A DNA stretch of 64,000 nucleotides from CAZLBC01 sp964557575 (GTDB lineage Bacteria; Planctomycetota; Phycisphaerae; SM23-33): the NCBI GenBank assembly GCA_964557575.1, contig CAZLBC010000012.1, positions 22,009 to 86,008 of the forward strand. Reading direction: 5' to 3'. This document shows positions 44,514-53,905 of the stretch, one piece after another. Made by a program: the position numbers and the translations under genes. The notes beneath the pieces were generated by a model. It had not been told where the DNA came from. It ran no database searches and worked only from the letters and a program-made list of their open reading frames with translations. Numbering within the stretch: the stretch's first letter is position 1; each line of letters starts with the position of its first letter.

Positions 44514-46427
44514 TCAATCTAAATACCAGTACCGTTCAACCGCCCGGTCGACTACCCTCTTGATGAAATCACCCCCGACTTTGACCGTGGCCCCCTCGTA
44601 TATATTTGAAAAGTATTTATCCCGGAGCAAACCGTACTGTTCTTTTCTCAGTTTCTCCGCAATATCATCCTGCGCCTCAACAAACCCGCGGGATTCCCCC
44701 TCCTTGACGTCGAGCGCCTTGACGATAAAAAAGCCGCCGACATCACGGATAATCCCGCTTGTTTCGCCTTCCGCGAGTTCGAACGCCATCGCTTCGACCT
44801 TCTCCTCACGCTTATTGCCCCGTCCCATCAGACCCCATACACCCCCGTTCGATCGCATCGGCCCGGTCGAAAACTCTTCCGCCACCGCCGAAAAGCTGTT
44901 GCCGTTCTGCAGTGCGGCCAGCGCCTTTTCGATATGATTCCGGGCGGCCTTTTCCGCCGCCGCTCGCTCTATCTCGCTCGGCGTATCCGAAGGTTTCTCC
45001 GCATGTTCGTAAAAGGATTTCAACGGCTCAAACCGATTGAAATGGGCGGCTATGATCTGCATTTTCACTTTCTTCTCGGAAGAGAACTCGTCCTTGTGCT
45101 TGCGGTAGTAGTTCCAGAGTGTTCTCCTGTTGACGACGATCCGGGGATAGAATTTCTGCTGGAGATAGGTACTCACAATATAATCCCGACTCAGACCTCT
45201 CTCCATTGCTTCCAGGGCAATCCCCTCCCGCCGGCACTTATCTTCCAGCGCCTCCCGGCTGCCCCCCGCCTCGGCGATCATGCGCCGTATCTCTTTATCC
45301 ACATCGGCCTGAATGAAATCTATGACCTGTTCCTTAAGTCTCCTTTCGGCCTCGGCAAAAACGAGGGACTGCTGGATCTGGTAGTGTATCTCGCTGCCGA
45401 CGATTTCCAGGGCCTTTTTTCGAAACTCGAGCTGGGGAAGATCCCTGGGCAGTTCCAGGAATCTTTCATGCATGCCGTCGATAAGCTGATCGGCGTTCAC
45501 AAAACGGTCATTAACCTGTACGGCCCCGCCCGAAACAATGACTTCCTCCCCCATGGCCAGGCCGGCGGGCTTCGATCGTCCGGCCGAAACCGGCACCGGC
45601 ATCGGTCCCTCGTCCTTCGCCAGCGGGCCCACCGGGGGAACGTCACCGCCGGTATTCAAAGCGACTTCCCCGCGGCCGTCCTCCATCGCATCAGGTAATT
45701 CCTTCTCGTCGACTCCCGCATCTTCATCAACGCCGTCGGTCACGGGCTTCGTATCGGTATTGCTTTTTTCCGATACCGTCTCCCACTGTCCCATCTGCGC
45801 AATCTTTTTCTGAATCACCTTGTACGGCACCCCCCTGCCGCCGCCGGAAACCCGCGCGATGGCTTCGCGCAGATCGCTTCTCCTCGATGCGTGTTCTCCG
45901 CCCGCATCAACTCCCCTCGACGTTACACGTTCCGACGTGGTCGGTCGAACGCGATGATTCTCGTCATCAGGACTCGTCGTCGGTTTTTTGACTGATCCGT
46001 TACCGCTTTCCGGCGCGCGCGCCTCAGGTTCGACGCCATCTACAGTATTGTTCGGGGCCGCGTTCTCCACCGTTTTCCCGCCACCGTTCAGGGGGGGGAG
46101 TTGGAGGTTTTCCGACCAGTCATCGTTCTGTGCACCCGTTGCTACCGAGCGATTGTCCGGCTCGCCCGCCGCGCCGGTTTTTTCGCCGTCTGCTCCCGCA
46201 GCCTGTTTCATCAGGTCTTCCAGGGCGAGGGGATCGGCGTCTCCCGCGTCTTGGGCAGGCGGCTCCTCGAGCGGCGGGGGAGGCAGTTCGCCCGACTCGC
46301 TTGAAGGAATCACCGGTTCAACCTCCTCGCTGGACATCCAGTCGGGCATATTCTCCGTACCGCACCCGAATAGCGGAACGGCAAGCAACACCGTCATAAT
46401 AGAGTGAATTATACGGTTCTCAGTCAT
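44514..46427 (-). CDS. Parvulin-type peptidyl-prolyl isomerase lipoprotein
   Basis: A 637-residue protein. A lipobox (VLLAVPLFGC) marks it as a lipoprotein. A Pro/Glu/Ser-rich linker of about 200 residues follows. A SurA-like chaperone region (about 270-430) and a parvulin domain (about 450-590) end the chain. The domain holds NGNSFSAVAEEFSTGPMRSNGGVWGLMGRG and FELAEGETSGIIRDVGGFFIV. It would fold secreted or outer-membrane proteins in the periplasm. The long linker could reach across the peptidoglycan, which is an inference. Confidence 0.88.
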   Translation of the reverse strand: MTENRIIHSIMTVLLAVPLFGCGTENMPDWMSSEEVEPVIPSSESGELPPPPLEEPPAQDAGDADPLALEDLMKQAAGADGEKTGAAGEPDNRSVATGAQNDDWSENLQLPPLNGGGKTVENAAPNNTVDGVEPEARAPESGNGSVKKPTTSPDDENHRVRPTTSERVTSRGVDAGGEHASRRSDLREAIARVSGGGRGVPYKVIQKKIAQMGQWETVSEKSNTDTKPVTDGVDEDAGVDEKELPDAMEDGRGEVALNTGGDVPPVGPLAKDEGPMPVPVSAGRSKPAGLAMGEEVIVSGGAVQVNDRFVNADQLIDGMHERFLELPRDLPQLEFRKKALEIVGSEIHYQIQQSLVFAEAERRLKEQVIDFIQADVDKEIRRMIAEAGGSREALEDKCRREGIALEAMERGLSRDYIVSTYLQQKFYPRIVVNRRTLWNYYRKHKDEFSSEKKVKMQIIAAHFNRFEPLKSFYEHAEKPSDTPSEIERAAAEKAARNHIEKALAALQNGNSFSAVAEEFSTGPMRSNGGVWGLMGRGNKREEKVEAMAFELAEGETSGIIRDVGGFFIVKALDVKEGESRGFVEAQDDIAEKLRKEQYGLLRDKYFSNIYEGATVKVGGDFIKRVVDRAVERYWYLD

Positions 46428-46500
46428 ACCAGTCCTCGCTGAAAGAGCCCGCCGCGCCTTTCAGCAGTCGCAATTTATCCGCCGCAAACTGAACGGTAGT

Positions 46501-46530
46501 TTGAATATCACCTTAATTTACTATTATATT
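46501..46530 (+). promoter_or_regulatory. Promoter-like pair before the 49-residue ORF
   Basis: TTGAAT (46501-46506) and TATATT (46525-46530) lie 18 bases apart in an AT-rich island. A TATAAT on the opposite strand (46533-46528) could serve the parvulin gene, so the island may be a shared divergent promoter. Confidence 0.45.
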
Positions 46531-46601
46531 ATAGGTAATGCGCCGTTCCTATGATATGTGAAATCACGCAATCGTCAACAATCATGCAGAGGAGACGCTT
46601 G

Positions 46602-46751
46602 ATGATCATTTTGATGGAAGTACTGGTCGGGTCGGTAACGGCGGGAGTGATCACGTTGATCGTGATGGCCGTATCGCTGAATGATATCAAAAAAAGCTTC
46701 GCCGCTCTTCTTGAACAGGCCACGGAAGAGAAATCGGGCGACCGGAATTAA
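46602..46751 (+). CDS. Small single-pass membrane protein, 49 residues
   Basis: A short ORF with an AGGAG site seven bases before the ATG. The sequence starts MIILMEVLVGSVTAGVITLI, one hydrophobic helix, then a charged helical tail (LNDIKKSFAALLEQATEEKS). I do not recognise a family. It lies between the parvulin and mfd genes on the opposite strand, so it has its own transcript. The earlier ATG at 46584 is possible, but its ribosome site is worse. Confidence 0.55.
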   Translation: MIILMEVLVGSVTAGVITLIVMAVSLNDIKKSFAALLEQATEEKSGDRN

Positions 46752-46758
46752 GGTTCTT

Positions 46759-49700
46759 TCAGGACTTCTTTCTCAGTGTCCCGAGCAGCAATTCCAGCAG
46801 TACCGCCGGCCGGCGCTGTTCTTCCGGCGGCCGCCAGTGAATCGTTCCTTCGCCCGGGCACCGGAGACTTCCGTCGAGAACCGCGAATACGTCTCGCAGC
46901 CTTCCGGCATCCCGTGTTGAAAAGACGATATCGGGATCATTGAAAACCGCGCTCTCGACCTCGATTTCCGACAGGCGCACCCGCAGTTCGGCGGTTTCCA
47001 GCAGCCGGGACACCCGCGCGGGAAGCGATCCGCAGGCATCGGCGATATCCTCTCTGAGGTCCGCAACCTCACCAGGCGTACAGCACGCTCCTATCCGGCG
47101 GTAATACTCCATCCGCTGCCGGTCCGAGGAAATATAATCGACGGGTATGTACGCCTCGAGACCGAGCTCCAGGTGAACGCGCACCCGCCGCGGCGGTTCT
47201 TCACCCCTCAGGCGGCACGATGCCTCCTCCAGGAGGCTGCAGTACATCTCATAGCCGACCGCCGCAATATGCCCGCTCTGCTGGGGACCGAGGATATTGC
47301 CGGCCCCCCGTATTTCCAGGTCGCGCATGGCGATGCGAAACCCGGCTCCCAGCTCGGAACACTCCTCTATGGCCTTGAGCCTCCTGGCCGCCGCCATCGA
47401 AAGACCGCGGGTTTTCGGCAGAAGCAGGTAACAGTAGGCGCGGTGCTTGTATCGCCCTATCCGTCCCCGCAGCTGGTGGAGTTCGGCGAGACCGAAGCGA
47501 TCGGCGTCCCGGACGATCAACGTATTCGCGGCGGGGATATCGAGCCCCGACTCGATGATGGTCGTACACACCAGCACGTCGATGGTTCCCGCGACAAACC
47601 GTATCATGACATCCTCGAGCGCCGCCCTGGGCATGCGCCCGTGGGCAACGGCCACGGTCCCGCCACCGGCCAATCGCCTGACACGGTCGGCGACCTGCTG
47701 TATGCCCATGACCCGGTTATGCAGGAAAAACACCTGTCCGCCGCGGTTGCGTTCGCCGGCGATTGCGGTGCGAATGAGGCCGTCGTCTTCCGGGACAACC
47801 TCGGTTCGGATCGCCTGCCGGTCTATCGGGGGCGTCTGCAGGGCGGTGATGTCGCGGAGGCCGAGCATCGCCATGTGCAGCGTCCGCGGGATCGGCGTCG
47901 CCGTGAGCGTCATCACGTCGACGCTCGCGCGAAGGGTCTTGAGGTACTCCTTCGCCGCAACCCCGAATCGCTGCTCCTCGTCGATAACGACAAGCCCGAG
48001 ATCCGGGAACCTCACGTCGCCGCTCAGGAGCCGGTGGGTGCCGATAACAACGTCGACGACCCCCGTGGCCAGCCGGTCGATCACCGCTTTCTGTTGTGCC
48101 GGTGTCCGCAAACGACTCAGCATTTCCACCCGGACGGGGTAATCGGCAAAACGCTCGGAAAAGGTACGGCAGTGCTGCTCGGCCAGGAGCGTAGTCGGCA
48201 CGAGAACGGCCGTCTGCGCCCCTTCTTCCGCGGCACTCATGGCCGCCCGCATCGCCAGTTCCGTCTTCCCGTACCCCACGTCGCCGCAGACGAGCCGGTC
48301 CATGGGTCGCGCCGCCGCCATGTCACGGGCTATCTGACCGACCGCCTCGATCTGGTCGGGTGTCTCGGTGTACGGAAATTCGTCCGCGAACTGCCGCTGT
48401 ATCTCCGTGTCGGCGGGAAAGGCCCTGCCCGGCGATGCCCGCCGCGCCGCCTGCACCCTGAGGAGTTCGGCGGCCATGTCCTCGACCGCCTCGCCGACCT
48501 TCCGGCGGGTCCGTGCCCAGTGCCTGCCGCCCAGGGCACTCAGCGAAGGACGGCGGCCACTCGGCCCGACATACTTCTGCACCAGGCCGATGCGGGCGGC
48601 AGGAACGTGGAGCACCGCGTTGTTTCGGAATCGCAGCTTCAGGTACTCCTCGGTCACCCCGTCGCGATCGAGCCGGCCGAGCCCCTCGTATTTCGCGATG
48701 CCGTGCGATACATGGACGACATAATCCCCCTTATCGAGATCGACGAATGACCTTACGGGACGGCCCGGACGAATGCGTTGCGCGCGGCGAAACCGCGAAT
48801 AGCGCTTGTATATTTCGTGATGTCCGACCGCCGCTGCCTGTATACCCGGCCAGTGAAATCCCTTCGACAGGTGACCCCGCACCAGCCGGGCACCGGCCGC
48901 GAGGGCGGGATACTTCTGATGTGTCAGTTGCCGGAAACGCTCTCGCTCGGCCTCGTTCGCGCAGGCGATCCAGACGGCGCACCGGGAGGCGAGGTGTTCC
49001 AGTTCACCCAGCGCCCGCTCCGTTTCGAGCGACAGAAACTCGAGCGAACGGATACCCAGGTCAATCTCGTCATCACTTTGTTCGGAAAAGTAGTGCATGT
49101 CCGCGCGGCGGAATCGCTGCATGGCGGAAAAGAGATCCGCCGCGTCGAGCAGGCCGGCGGGCGCATCGCGTTTCTCCGCGTTGAAGGACGCGCGGTTGTA
49201 TATCTCGGCCGCCAGCTCCCGCAGTTGTTCGGTATCGAGCGCGCAGATCATCGCGCGGTCGGGAAGATAATCCAGGAGGGTTCCGCCCGCCGCACCGCCG
49301 GCCGACAGCGAGGGTATCACGCACGATGAGATCTCCCCGGTGCTCCGCTGGGTGTCCGGGTCGAGAAGCCGCATCGATTCGATCGTATCACCGAAGTACT
49401 CGATCCGCACGGCGCCGCTGCGGACCGGAAAGAACACGTCCACGATGCCGCCCCGGCGGGCGTATTCGCCGGGGACGTCGACCTGCTCGACGGCATCGTA
49501 ATCGTGGTCGACGAGCCACGCGGCGAGCTGCTCGGGGGGATACTCCCCGCCCTGCTCGAGCCGGCAACACCGGGAGGCCAGCGCGCCGGGCGCGGGAACG
49601 GGCTGGAGCAGCGCCACCACGGACGCAATGATGCAGTCGGTCCGTTGTCCTGCGCGCGCTGTCGACTTCCGGTCGTCATCCGCCAGCAGGTTCAGGATCT

Positions 49701-50013
49701 GCAGCCGCCGGGCGGTGATTTCGGGGTTCGGCCGGTCGACGCCCGGCCGTGATTCCCACGCCGGAAACTGCCGGACAGCGATGTATCCCGGCTCCGTCGC
49801 ATCGAGCAGCGCGATATCCTCGGCGGCCTCGTCTGAATCGTCGTCATGCCGCACGATATAAAGCACCGGCCGGCCGGTGAGCCGCCCCAGGGCCGCCGCG
49901 ACAAAGGCCGGGGCGGCGCCCCACAACCCGCCGATCGCCACGCGGCTGCGCGGGCCGGAGAGGCGATCGCCGGCTTCGCGTAACAGTTTGTAATTAATGA
50001 TCTTATCGAACAT
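46759..50013 (-). CDS. mfd: Transcription-repair coupling factor
   Basis: A 1084-residue Mfd. The N-terminal part is the UvrB-like region. The RNA-polymerase-interaction domain follows (DLDKGDYVVHVSHGIAKYEGL). The RecG-like helicase has Walker A GDVGYGKTE, motif II DEEQRFG, LTATPIPRTLHMA and QLRGRIGR. The C-terminal part is of normal length. It removes RNA polymerase stalled at DNA damage and recruits the UvrA complex. A GTG at 50031 is an alternative start. Confidence 0.96.
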   Translation of the reverse strand: MFDKIINYKLLREAGDRLSGPRSRVAIGGLWGAAPAFVAAALGRLTGRPVLYIVRHDDDSDEAAEDIALLDATEPGYIAVRQFPAWESRPGVDRPNPEITARRLQILNLLADDDRKSTARAGQRTDCIIASVVALLQPVPAPGALASRCCRLEQGGEYPPEQLAAWLVDHDYDAVEQVDVPGEYARRGGIVDVFFPVRSGAVRIEYFGDTIESMRLLDPDTQRSTGEISSCVIPSLSAGGAAGGTLLDYLPDRAMICALDTEQLRELAAEIYNRASFNAEKRDAPAGLLDAADLFSAMQRFRRADMHYFSEQSDDEIDLGIRSLEFLSLETERALGELEHLASRCAVWIACANEAERERFRQLTHQKYPALAAGARLVRGHLSKGFHWPGIQAAAVGHHEIYKRYSRFRRAQRIRPGRPVRSFVDLDKGDYVVHVSHGIAKYEGLGRLDRDGVTEEYLKLRFRNNAVLHVPAARIGLVQKYVGPSGRRPSLSALGGRHWARTRRKVGEAVEDMAAELLRVQAARRASPGRAFPADTEIQRQFADEFPYTETPDQIEAVGQIARDMAAARPMDRLVCGDVGYGKTELAMRAAMSAAEEGAQTAVLVPTTLLAEQHCRTFSERFADYPVRVEMLSRLRTPAQQKAVIDRLATGVVDVVIGTHRLLSGDVRFPDLGLVVIDEEQRFGVAAKEYLKTLRASVDVMTLTATPIPRTLHMAMLGLRDITALQTPPIDRQAIRTEVVPEDDGLIRTAIAGERNRGGQVFFLHNRVMGIQQVADRVRRLAGGGTVAVAHGRMPRAALEDVMIRFVAGTIDVLVCTTIIESGLDIPAANTLIVRDADRFGLAELHQLRGRIGRYKHRAYCYLLLPKTRGLSMAAARRLKAIEECSELGAGFRIAMRDLEIRGAGNILGPQQSGHIAAVGYEMYCSLLEEASCRLRGEEPPRRVRVHLELGLEAYIPVDYISSDRQRMEYYRRIGACCTPGEVADLREDIADACGSLPARVSRLLETAELRVRLSEIEVESAVFNDPDIVFSTRDAGRLRDVFAVLDGSLRCPGEGTIHWRPPEEQRRPAVLLELLLGTLRKKS

Positions 50014-50113
50014 GCCTTCCGACCCGCTCACCGCGTGTGCGCATGAAAAAACCCGGGATCGGGCCCATACCCGGTCCCGTGCCGGTGCGACCGAAGAAAT
50101 TACTGTTCCCGCC

Positions 50114-50890
50114 CTACTGCGGGAAGGCCAGCCACTCGTATATCAGGAACTGCATGCGGCCGATCAGCAGCGAGAGGCGCGCCATGACGGTGTAACCGAA
50201 CGACGCGCCGAACGAAATCATCAGCACCAAAATGCCGAATTTCGACACGCCGCCGCCGAAACCCTTGTGCTCCAGGGAGAAGAAAAAGTACCACAGGACC
50301 GCCACGGTACTCGCCAGGACGAACACCGCGCAGAAAATATCGAAATAGTACACCCAGCCCGTGCCGTTATTCTCCAGCAGCGGCCTGACGGAGGCCTCGA
50401 GCTGCTTGAGTACAAAGCTGTCGGTCACGAACACGATGCCCACGCCCGCGCCCCAGCCGACCATAAGGGCGTATGAATAGCGGCTCATCCACGACCGTTT
50501 TTTCGACAGCCGCATCAGGATCAGGATGCCGAGAATCACCGGCCACGTACGCAGCATCAGGGCCTCCATGAGCGCGTCGTGCGTCGGTGCGTTGAAGAAC
50601 TTGTCGTACACCTCGGGCCGGAGGTACGTCTCCCACATGATAATGATCATGTACCCCGTCGTGACGCCGACGTAGAGATTCTCGGCGATCTTGAACAGGG
50701 GATTGTCGCGGTAGAGGAAGCTGTACATCGCCAGCGTCAGTCCGGCGGCGATGATGATCCCGATCGTCTCGCGGGAAAATACACGGTGAGACAGCAGGCT
50801 GAGCACGCCAAACGCGACGATGATACAGAACAGCGCGATCAACTCGATCATCCGCCGGCGTGAACTGATTGTCTCCTGTGCTGTCGCCAT
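50114..50890 (-). CDS. Polytopic membrane protein of the MutL-like cluster (258 residues)
   Basis: A protein with about seven hydrophobic helices and no recognised enzyme motif. It begins with a short basic cytoplasmic stretch (SSRRRMIELIALFC) and ends with a conserved-looking FGASFGYTVMARLSLLIGRM region. It is the last gene of the cluster and starts four bases after the 279-residue protein's stop. A membrane channel or scaffold role is a guess from the number of helices. It has no clear match to transporters that I know. Confidence 0.85.
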   Translation of the reverse strand: MATAQETISSRRRMIELIALFCIIVAFGVLSLLSHRVFSRETIGIIIAAGLTLAMYSFLYRDNPLFKIAENLYVGVTTGYMIIIMWETYLRPEVYDKFFNAPTHDALMEALMLRTWPVILGILILMRLSKKRSWMSRYSYALMVGWGAGVGIVFVTDSFVLKQLEASVRPLLENNGTGWVYYFDIFCAVFVLASTVAVLWYFFFSLEHKGFGGGVSKFGILVLMISFGASFGYTVMARLSLLIGRMQFLIYEWLAFPQ

Positions 50891-50894
50891 AGGC

Positions 50895-51734
50895 TTATTT
50901 CTTTCTCTTCCCGGTGAACCGCGCGAGCATGAACCGCAGGTTGGCGACGATTATGAGCCCGATAATCAGCAGGTGCGCCATCGACTGGGCGGTCATGCCC
51001 CGGGTGGCGCTGTCGCTCTTGTCGATAAGCTGCTCGTAATCCGCCGCGCCGCGCAGGCCGCCGAGGCATCCCTTGATCTGCTTGGCGTCCATCAACGGGT
51101 ACAGGTCGGGCGTCATGACGGCCGTCGTACCGGTGATGAAGGGGATATCGTGCCGGTCGGTACCGTAGGCGATCCATTCCTCGTAGGTAATGCCGGCCTC
51201 GATACCGACGAAGAGCGGAAAATCGCCCAGTTTGTCTATCCCATCGAGGGCGGCCATGCCGTCGGTTGGTTCGCCGTAAAAATCCTTGTCGAACGCCCGC
51301 TTCAGGTCTTCACCGATGTTCAATATGAGGTTCACGCGGCCCGGCCGGTAGCCGAGGAAGACATAATCTTCTCCCGATTTCATGCCGTATTCCCCGGCGA
51401 CCTGCTCGCTCATATCCCGGGCCAGGCCGATCCCCCGCGGCCAGTGCGTCATGACGACCGGCACGAGTCCCCGCTCGAAGCAGTGGCGGAGGACGGCAAC
51501 GCTCATCGGCCGCAGTTCGGGTTCCGCGGCGGGATCGAAATCGAATGCCACCAGGACGCGCGTTCCCTCATCGAGTCGCTCAATCTCCTCGTAAAACATC
51601 ACCGCCTTCGCGGAGGACTTGAACGGCAGCACGAATTTCAGGAGAAACGGGGTGATCACCGCGACGGCGACCAGGTTGAATATGATCCACTTGGTGATCT
51701 CGACGCGCCGCAACTCGTGCTGGGCGATAGCCAT
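50895..51734 (-). CDS. Two-helix membrane protein with a central alpha/beta domain (279 residues)
   Basis: One helix at about 11-38 (IFNLVAVAVITPFLLKFVLPF) and one at about 251-274 flank a soluble domain of about 200 residues, probably outside the cytoplasm. It contains TRVLVAFDFDPAAEPELRP, VPVVMTHWPRGIGLARD and PFITGTTAVMTPDLYPLMD. These look like alternating strands and helices of an alpha/beta sandwich. The start at 51734 overlaps the previous stop as ATGA. I recognise no family. It is likely the extracytoplasmic, perhaps binding, component of the cluster. Confidence 0.8.
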   Translation of the reverse strand: MAIAQHELRRVEITKWIIFNLVAVAVITPFLLKFVLPFKSSAKAVMFYEEIERLDEGTRVLVAFDFDPAAEPELRPMSVAVLRHCFERGLVPVVMTHWPRGIGLARDMSEQVAGEYGMKSGEDYVFLGYRPGRVNLILNIGEDLKRAFDKDFYGEPTDGMAALDGIDKLGDFPLFVGIEAGITYEEWIAYGTDRHDIPFITGTTAVMTPDLYPLMDAKQIKGCLGGLRGAADYEQLIDKSDSATRGMTAQSMAHLLIIGLIIVANLRFMLARFTGKRKK

Positions 51735-52408
51735 CAGTCTCCCCCTCCCATGTAGGATCGCTCTATCCCGAATATGATCCGCAGGTACTGCGAGATGGCC
51801 CCCAGGCTGACGCCGAGCAGAATGCCCCGCTTGGCCGCCATGTTCGGATAATCCATCATCCACTCGGCCGTCCTGGCAAACAACTGGGAATCCCCGAACC
51901 ACCTGCCGGCCACTTCACTGATAGGTACGCGGCCGAACATGACGATGATAGCGGAGATCAACAGCAGCGCCGCGCCGAGATTCCTCGCCCGAAACGTCCT
52001 GAACGCGGCGCTCGCCATGAAAAAGGCGAGAATCGAGAAGATGGTGGCGCCGCACGGCACCTGGATATTCATATAGCACCACTGGAACCACGATTCACCT
52101 TCCCTCGGCATGGGAACCAGCGGCCCGAGGCCCTCGTTCCAGATCCCGAGGACCATCATTCCCACGATGCCGATGAAGACGAAAATACTGTAGGCCCAGC
52201 CGGGCTGGCGGCGCTTGATACGCATGTAGTGCATGTGCGTCAGGCTCCACAGCCCCAGGAGCATGGCGAAACCGAAAATGATGTACATCCACGTCGTAAT
52301 CTCCCCCCGAAACGTCGACGCGAACGGATGCGGGACGAAAAGATGCACGAACCCGACCACGCCTATGGTAAAGGCAATCAGAAGCGGCAGTGTCCGTTTA
52401 TACCACAT
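51734..52408 (-). CDS. Polytopic membrane protein of the MutL-like cluster (224 residues)
   Basis: A protein with about six hydrophobic helices. A soluble stretch of about 25 residues (91-116, with MPREGESWFQWCYMNIQVPCG) sits between helices three and four. It holds two cysteines that could form a disulfide or bind a metal. It is 18 bases after the DUF6754-like gene and overlaps the next gene as ATGA. No family is recognised. Confidence 0.8.
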   Translation of the reverse strand: MWYKRTLPLLIAFTIGVVGFVHLFVPHPFASTFRGEITTWMYIIFGFAMLLGLWSLTHMHYMRIKRRQPGWAYSIFVFIGIVGMMVLGIWNEGLGPLVPMPREGESWFQWCYMNIQVPCGATIFSILAFFMASAAFRTFRARNLGAALLLISAIIVMFGRVPISEVAGRWFGDSQLFARTAEWMMDYPNMAAKRGILLGVSLGAISQYLRIIFGIERSYMGGGD

Positions 52409-52426
52409 GGTTTCTTCGCGCGACTC

Positions 52427-53905
52427 CTACGAAAATGACGTTACCATCCACTTGATCCAGCCGAGGTGCCATCCCAGTACCGTTCCGACCGTCATCACTA
52501 TCGCGCCGATCAGCATGGTCAGCATGAGCAACGCCTTGCCGATGTCCTGGCCGCGAAGACTGCCGAGCAGTTTCGGCTCCCGGGACAGGTACGCCGAGGC
52601 GGCGTAGAGTTCCTCGCCGATAAGCGTGTAATCGCACGTGGTGATAAAAAACGGCAGTTGGGTAAAGGCGTCCGTACCGGCCACCTGGATCGCGCCGGTC
52701 GAGGCGCCCGTCTCGGAGAGCAGCAGCGACTCGGCGTAGAAATGCCCCAGCATGAAAACAGCGGCGGGCTGCTCGCGCACCATCCTGCCGGCGACCGCGG
52801 CGACGTAGCTGAACTGGTCGAACGCCGACAGCGTGACGTCGTCCGGATCGTACGCGTCGGGCCGGCCGGCCTCGGTATACGCCTGCTGCACCACCTCCTG
52901 GGTGACCGCCGTGACAACCGGATCCATGTTCAGTACCTGAACCCGCGTGTCGTAGTCGGCGGCCCGGCGGGCGACGCGCGAGAGGATGTTCATCGAGGCG
53001 ATCGTGGCGCGGTGCTCGAGAATTTCGATCCCGGGGATGTAAAAAACACCGCGTCCCATTTCCGTTGCGCGGCCGATGGCCTCCTCGACGGCCTCCAGGC
53101 CCGGTATCCGCCTGATGTAGAGGTTCGGATTGCGGCGGGCGATCTGGATAAAGGCCATGACCGCGGCGCTGATCAGGACGGCGAAAAACAGGTTATTGAG
53201 CTTGAACCACTTGAAGTAGTTGACCCTCGCGCCCGCGCCGGCGAGAACGAGGGGCGCCCCGTCCCGTTTCACGTACACCGTATCGTCATCCGACGCCACG
53301 GCAAGTCGGAAATACAACGGTGATGTATTGAGATCCCGTTCTATTTCCTTGTGCATTTCCTTTTTTTTCTTTTCCAGCCACCCCTTCAATGTCTTGGACA
53401 TATCCTCTTCGGCCCGTTGCCGTTCGCCGTCCGTCAGGAACCGCGCCATCGCCTCCTGCATGGTCGGTTCCGGCGGGATAAAGAGTTCCGCCGGCTTGAT
53501 TTCGGCGACGTAAAAACACTCGTTCTCCTTGTAGAAACCGTAGTACTTCATGTTTGCGGACTTAAGCGACCCCGGGACCGGTTTTACCTCGACGGTCTTG
53601 AAATTGTCCGCGTCGAAGTCTTCCGGCGCCCGCGCCACTTCGAGCACGTACCGAAACCCGGCCGGCGCGTCTTCTGCCGGGACCGCCTCGACCGTGTCTT
53701 CTTTTTTCCCCGCCGTCTTCACCGTCGCCGCCCATTCCACGGTAATCGTGTCGCCCCGATCACTGGGCCGGTCGTAGGCCCTGAACGAATCCGGATCGGG
53801 AAGGAGGTCCGCGAGGTCGGCCCCGCGGGACATACACACCGGGCCGAGCAGCAAAAGGATCGCCGCAAGAACCAAACCGGTTGTTCCATGCCTTCCCGGC
53901 CTCAT
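52427..53905 (-). CDS. DUF6754-like membrane protein
   Basis: A 492-residue protein. A signal peptide (LVLAAILLLLGPVCMSRGA) is followed by a beta-rich, FN3-like domain at about 50-140, then a charged coiled segment (150-190, EEDMSKTLKGWLEKKKKEMH). A membrane helix lies at about 236-257. The C-terminal cytoplasmic domain (258-455) has FYIPGIEILEHRATIASMNI, VLGHFY-like FMLGHFYAESLLL and the strong motif GTDAFTQLPFFITTCDYTLIGEELYAASAYL, which I recognise as DUF6754. A last helix at about 456-480 ends it. ATGA overlap with the barrel-sandwich gene ties it to the cluster. Confidence 0.82.
   Translation of the reverse strand: MRPGRHGTTGLVLAAILLLLGPVCMSRGADLADLLPDPDSFRAYDRPSDRGDTITVEWAATVKTAGKKEDTVEAVPAEDAPAGFRYVLEVARAPEDFDADNFKTVEVKPVPGSLKSANMKYYGFYKENECFYVAEIKPAELFIPPEPTMQEAMARFLTDGERQRAEEDMSKTLKGWLEKKKKEMHKEIERDLNTSPLYFRLAVASDDDTVYVKRDGAPLVLAGAGARVNYFKWFKLNNLFFAVLISAAVMAFIQIARRNPNLYIRRIPGLEAVEEAIGRATEMGRGVFYIPGIEILEHRATIASMNILSRVARRAADYDTRVQVLNMDPVVTAVTQEVVQQAYTEAGRPDAYDPDDVTLSAFDQFSYVAAVAGRMVREQPAAVFMLGHFYAESLLLSETGASTGAIQVAGTDAFTQLPFFITTCDYTLIGEELYAASAYLSREPKLLGSLRGQDIGKALLMLTMLIGAIVMTVGTVLGWHLGWIKWMVTSFS

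Noticed and set aside
47173..48750. Long plus-strand open frame inside mfd
   Set aside because: It lies opposite the well-conserved helicase part of mfd and reads as Arg/His/Pro-rich noise.
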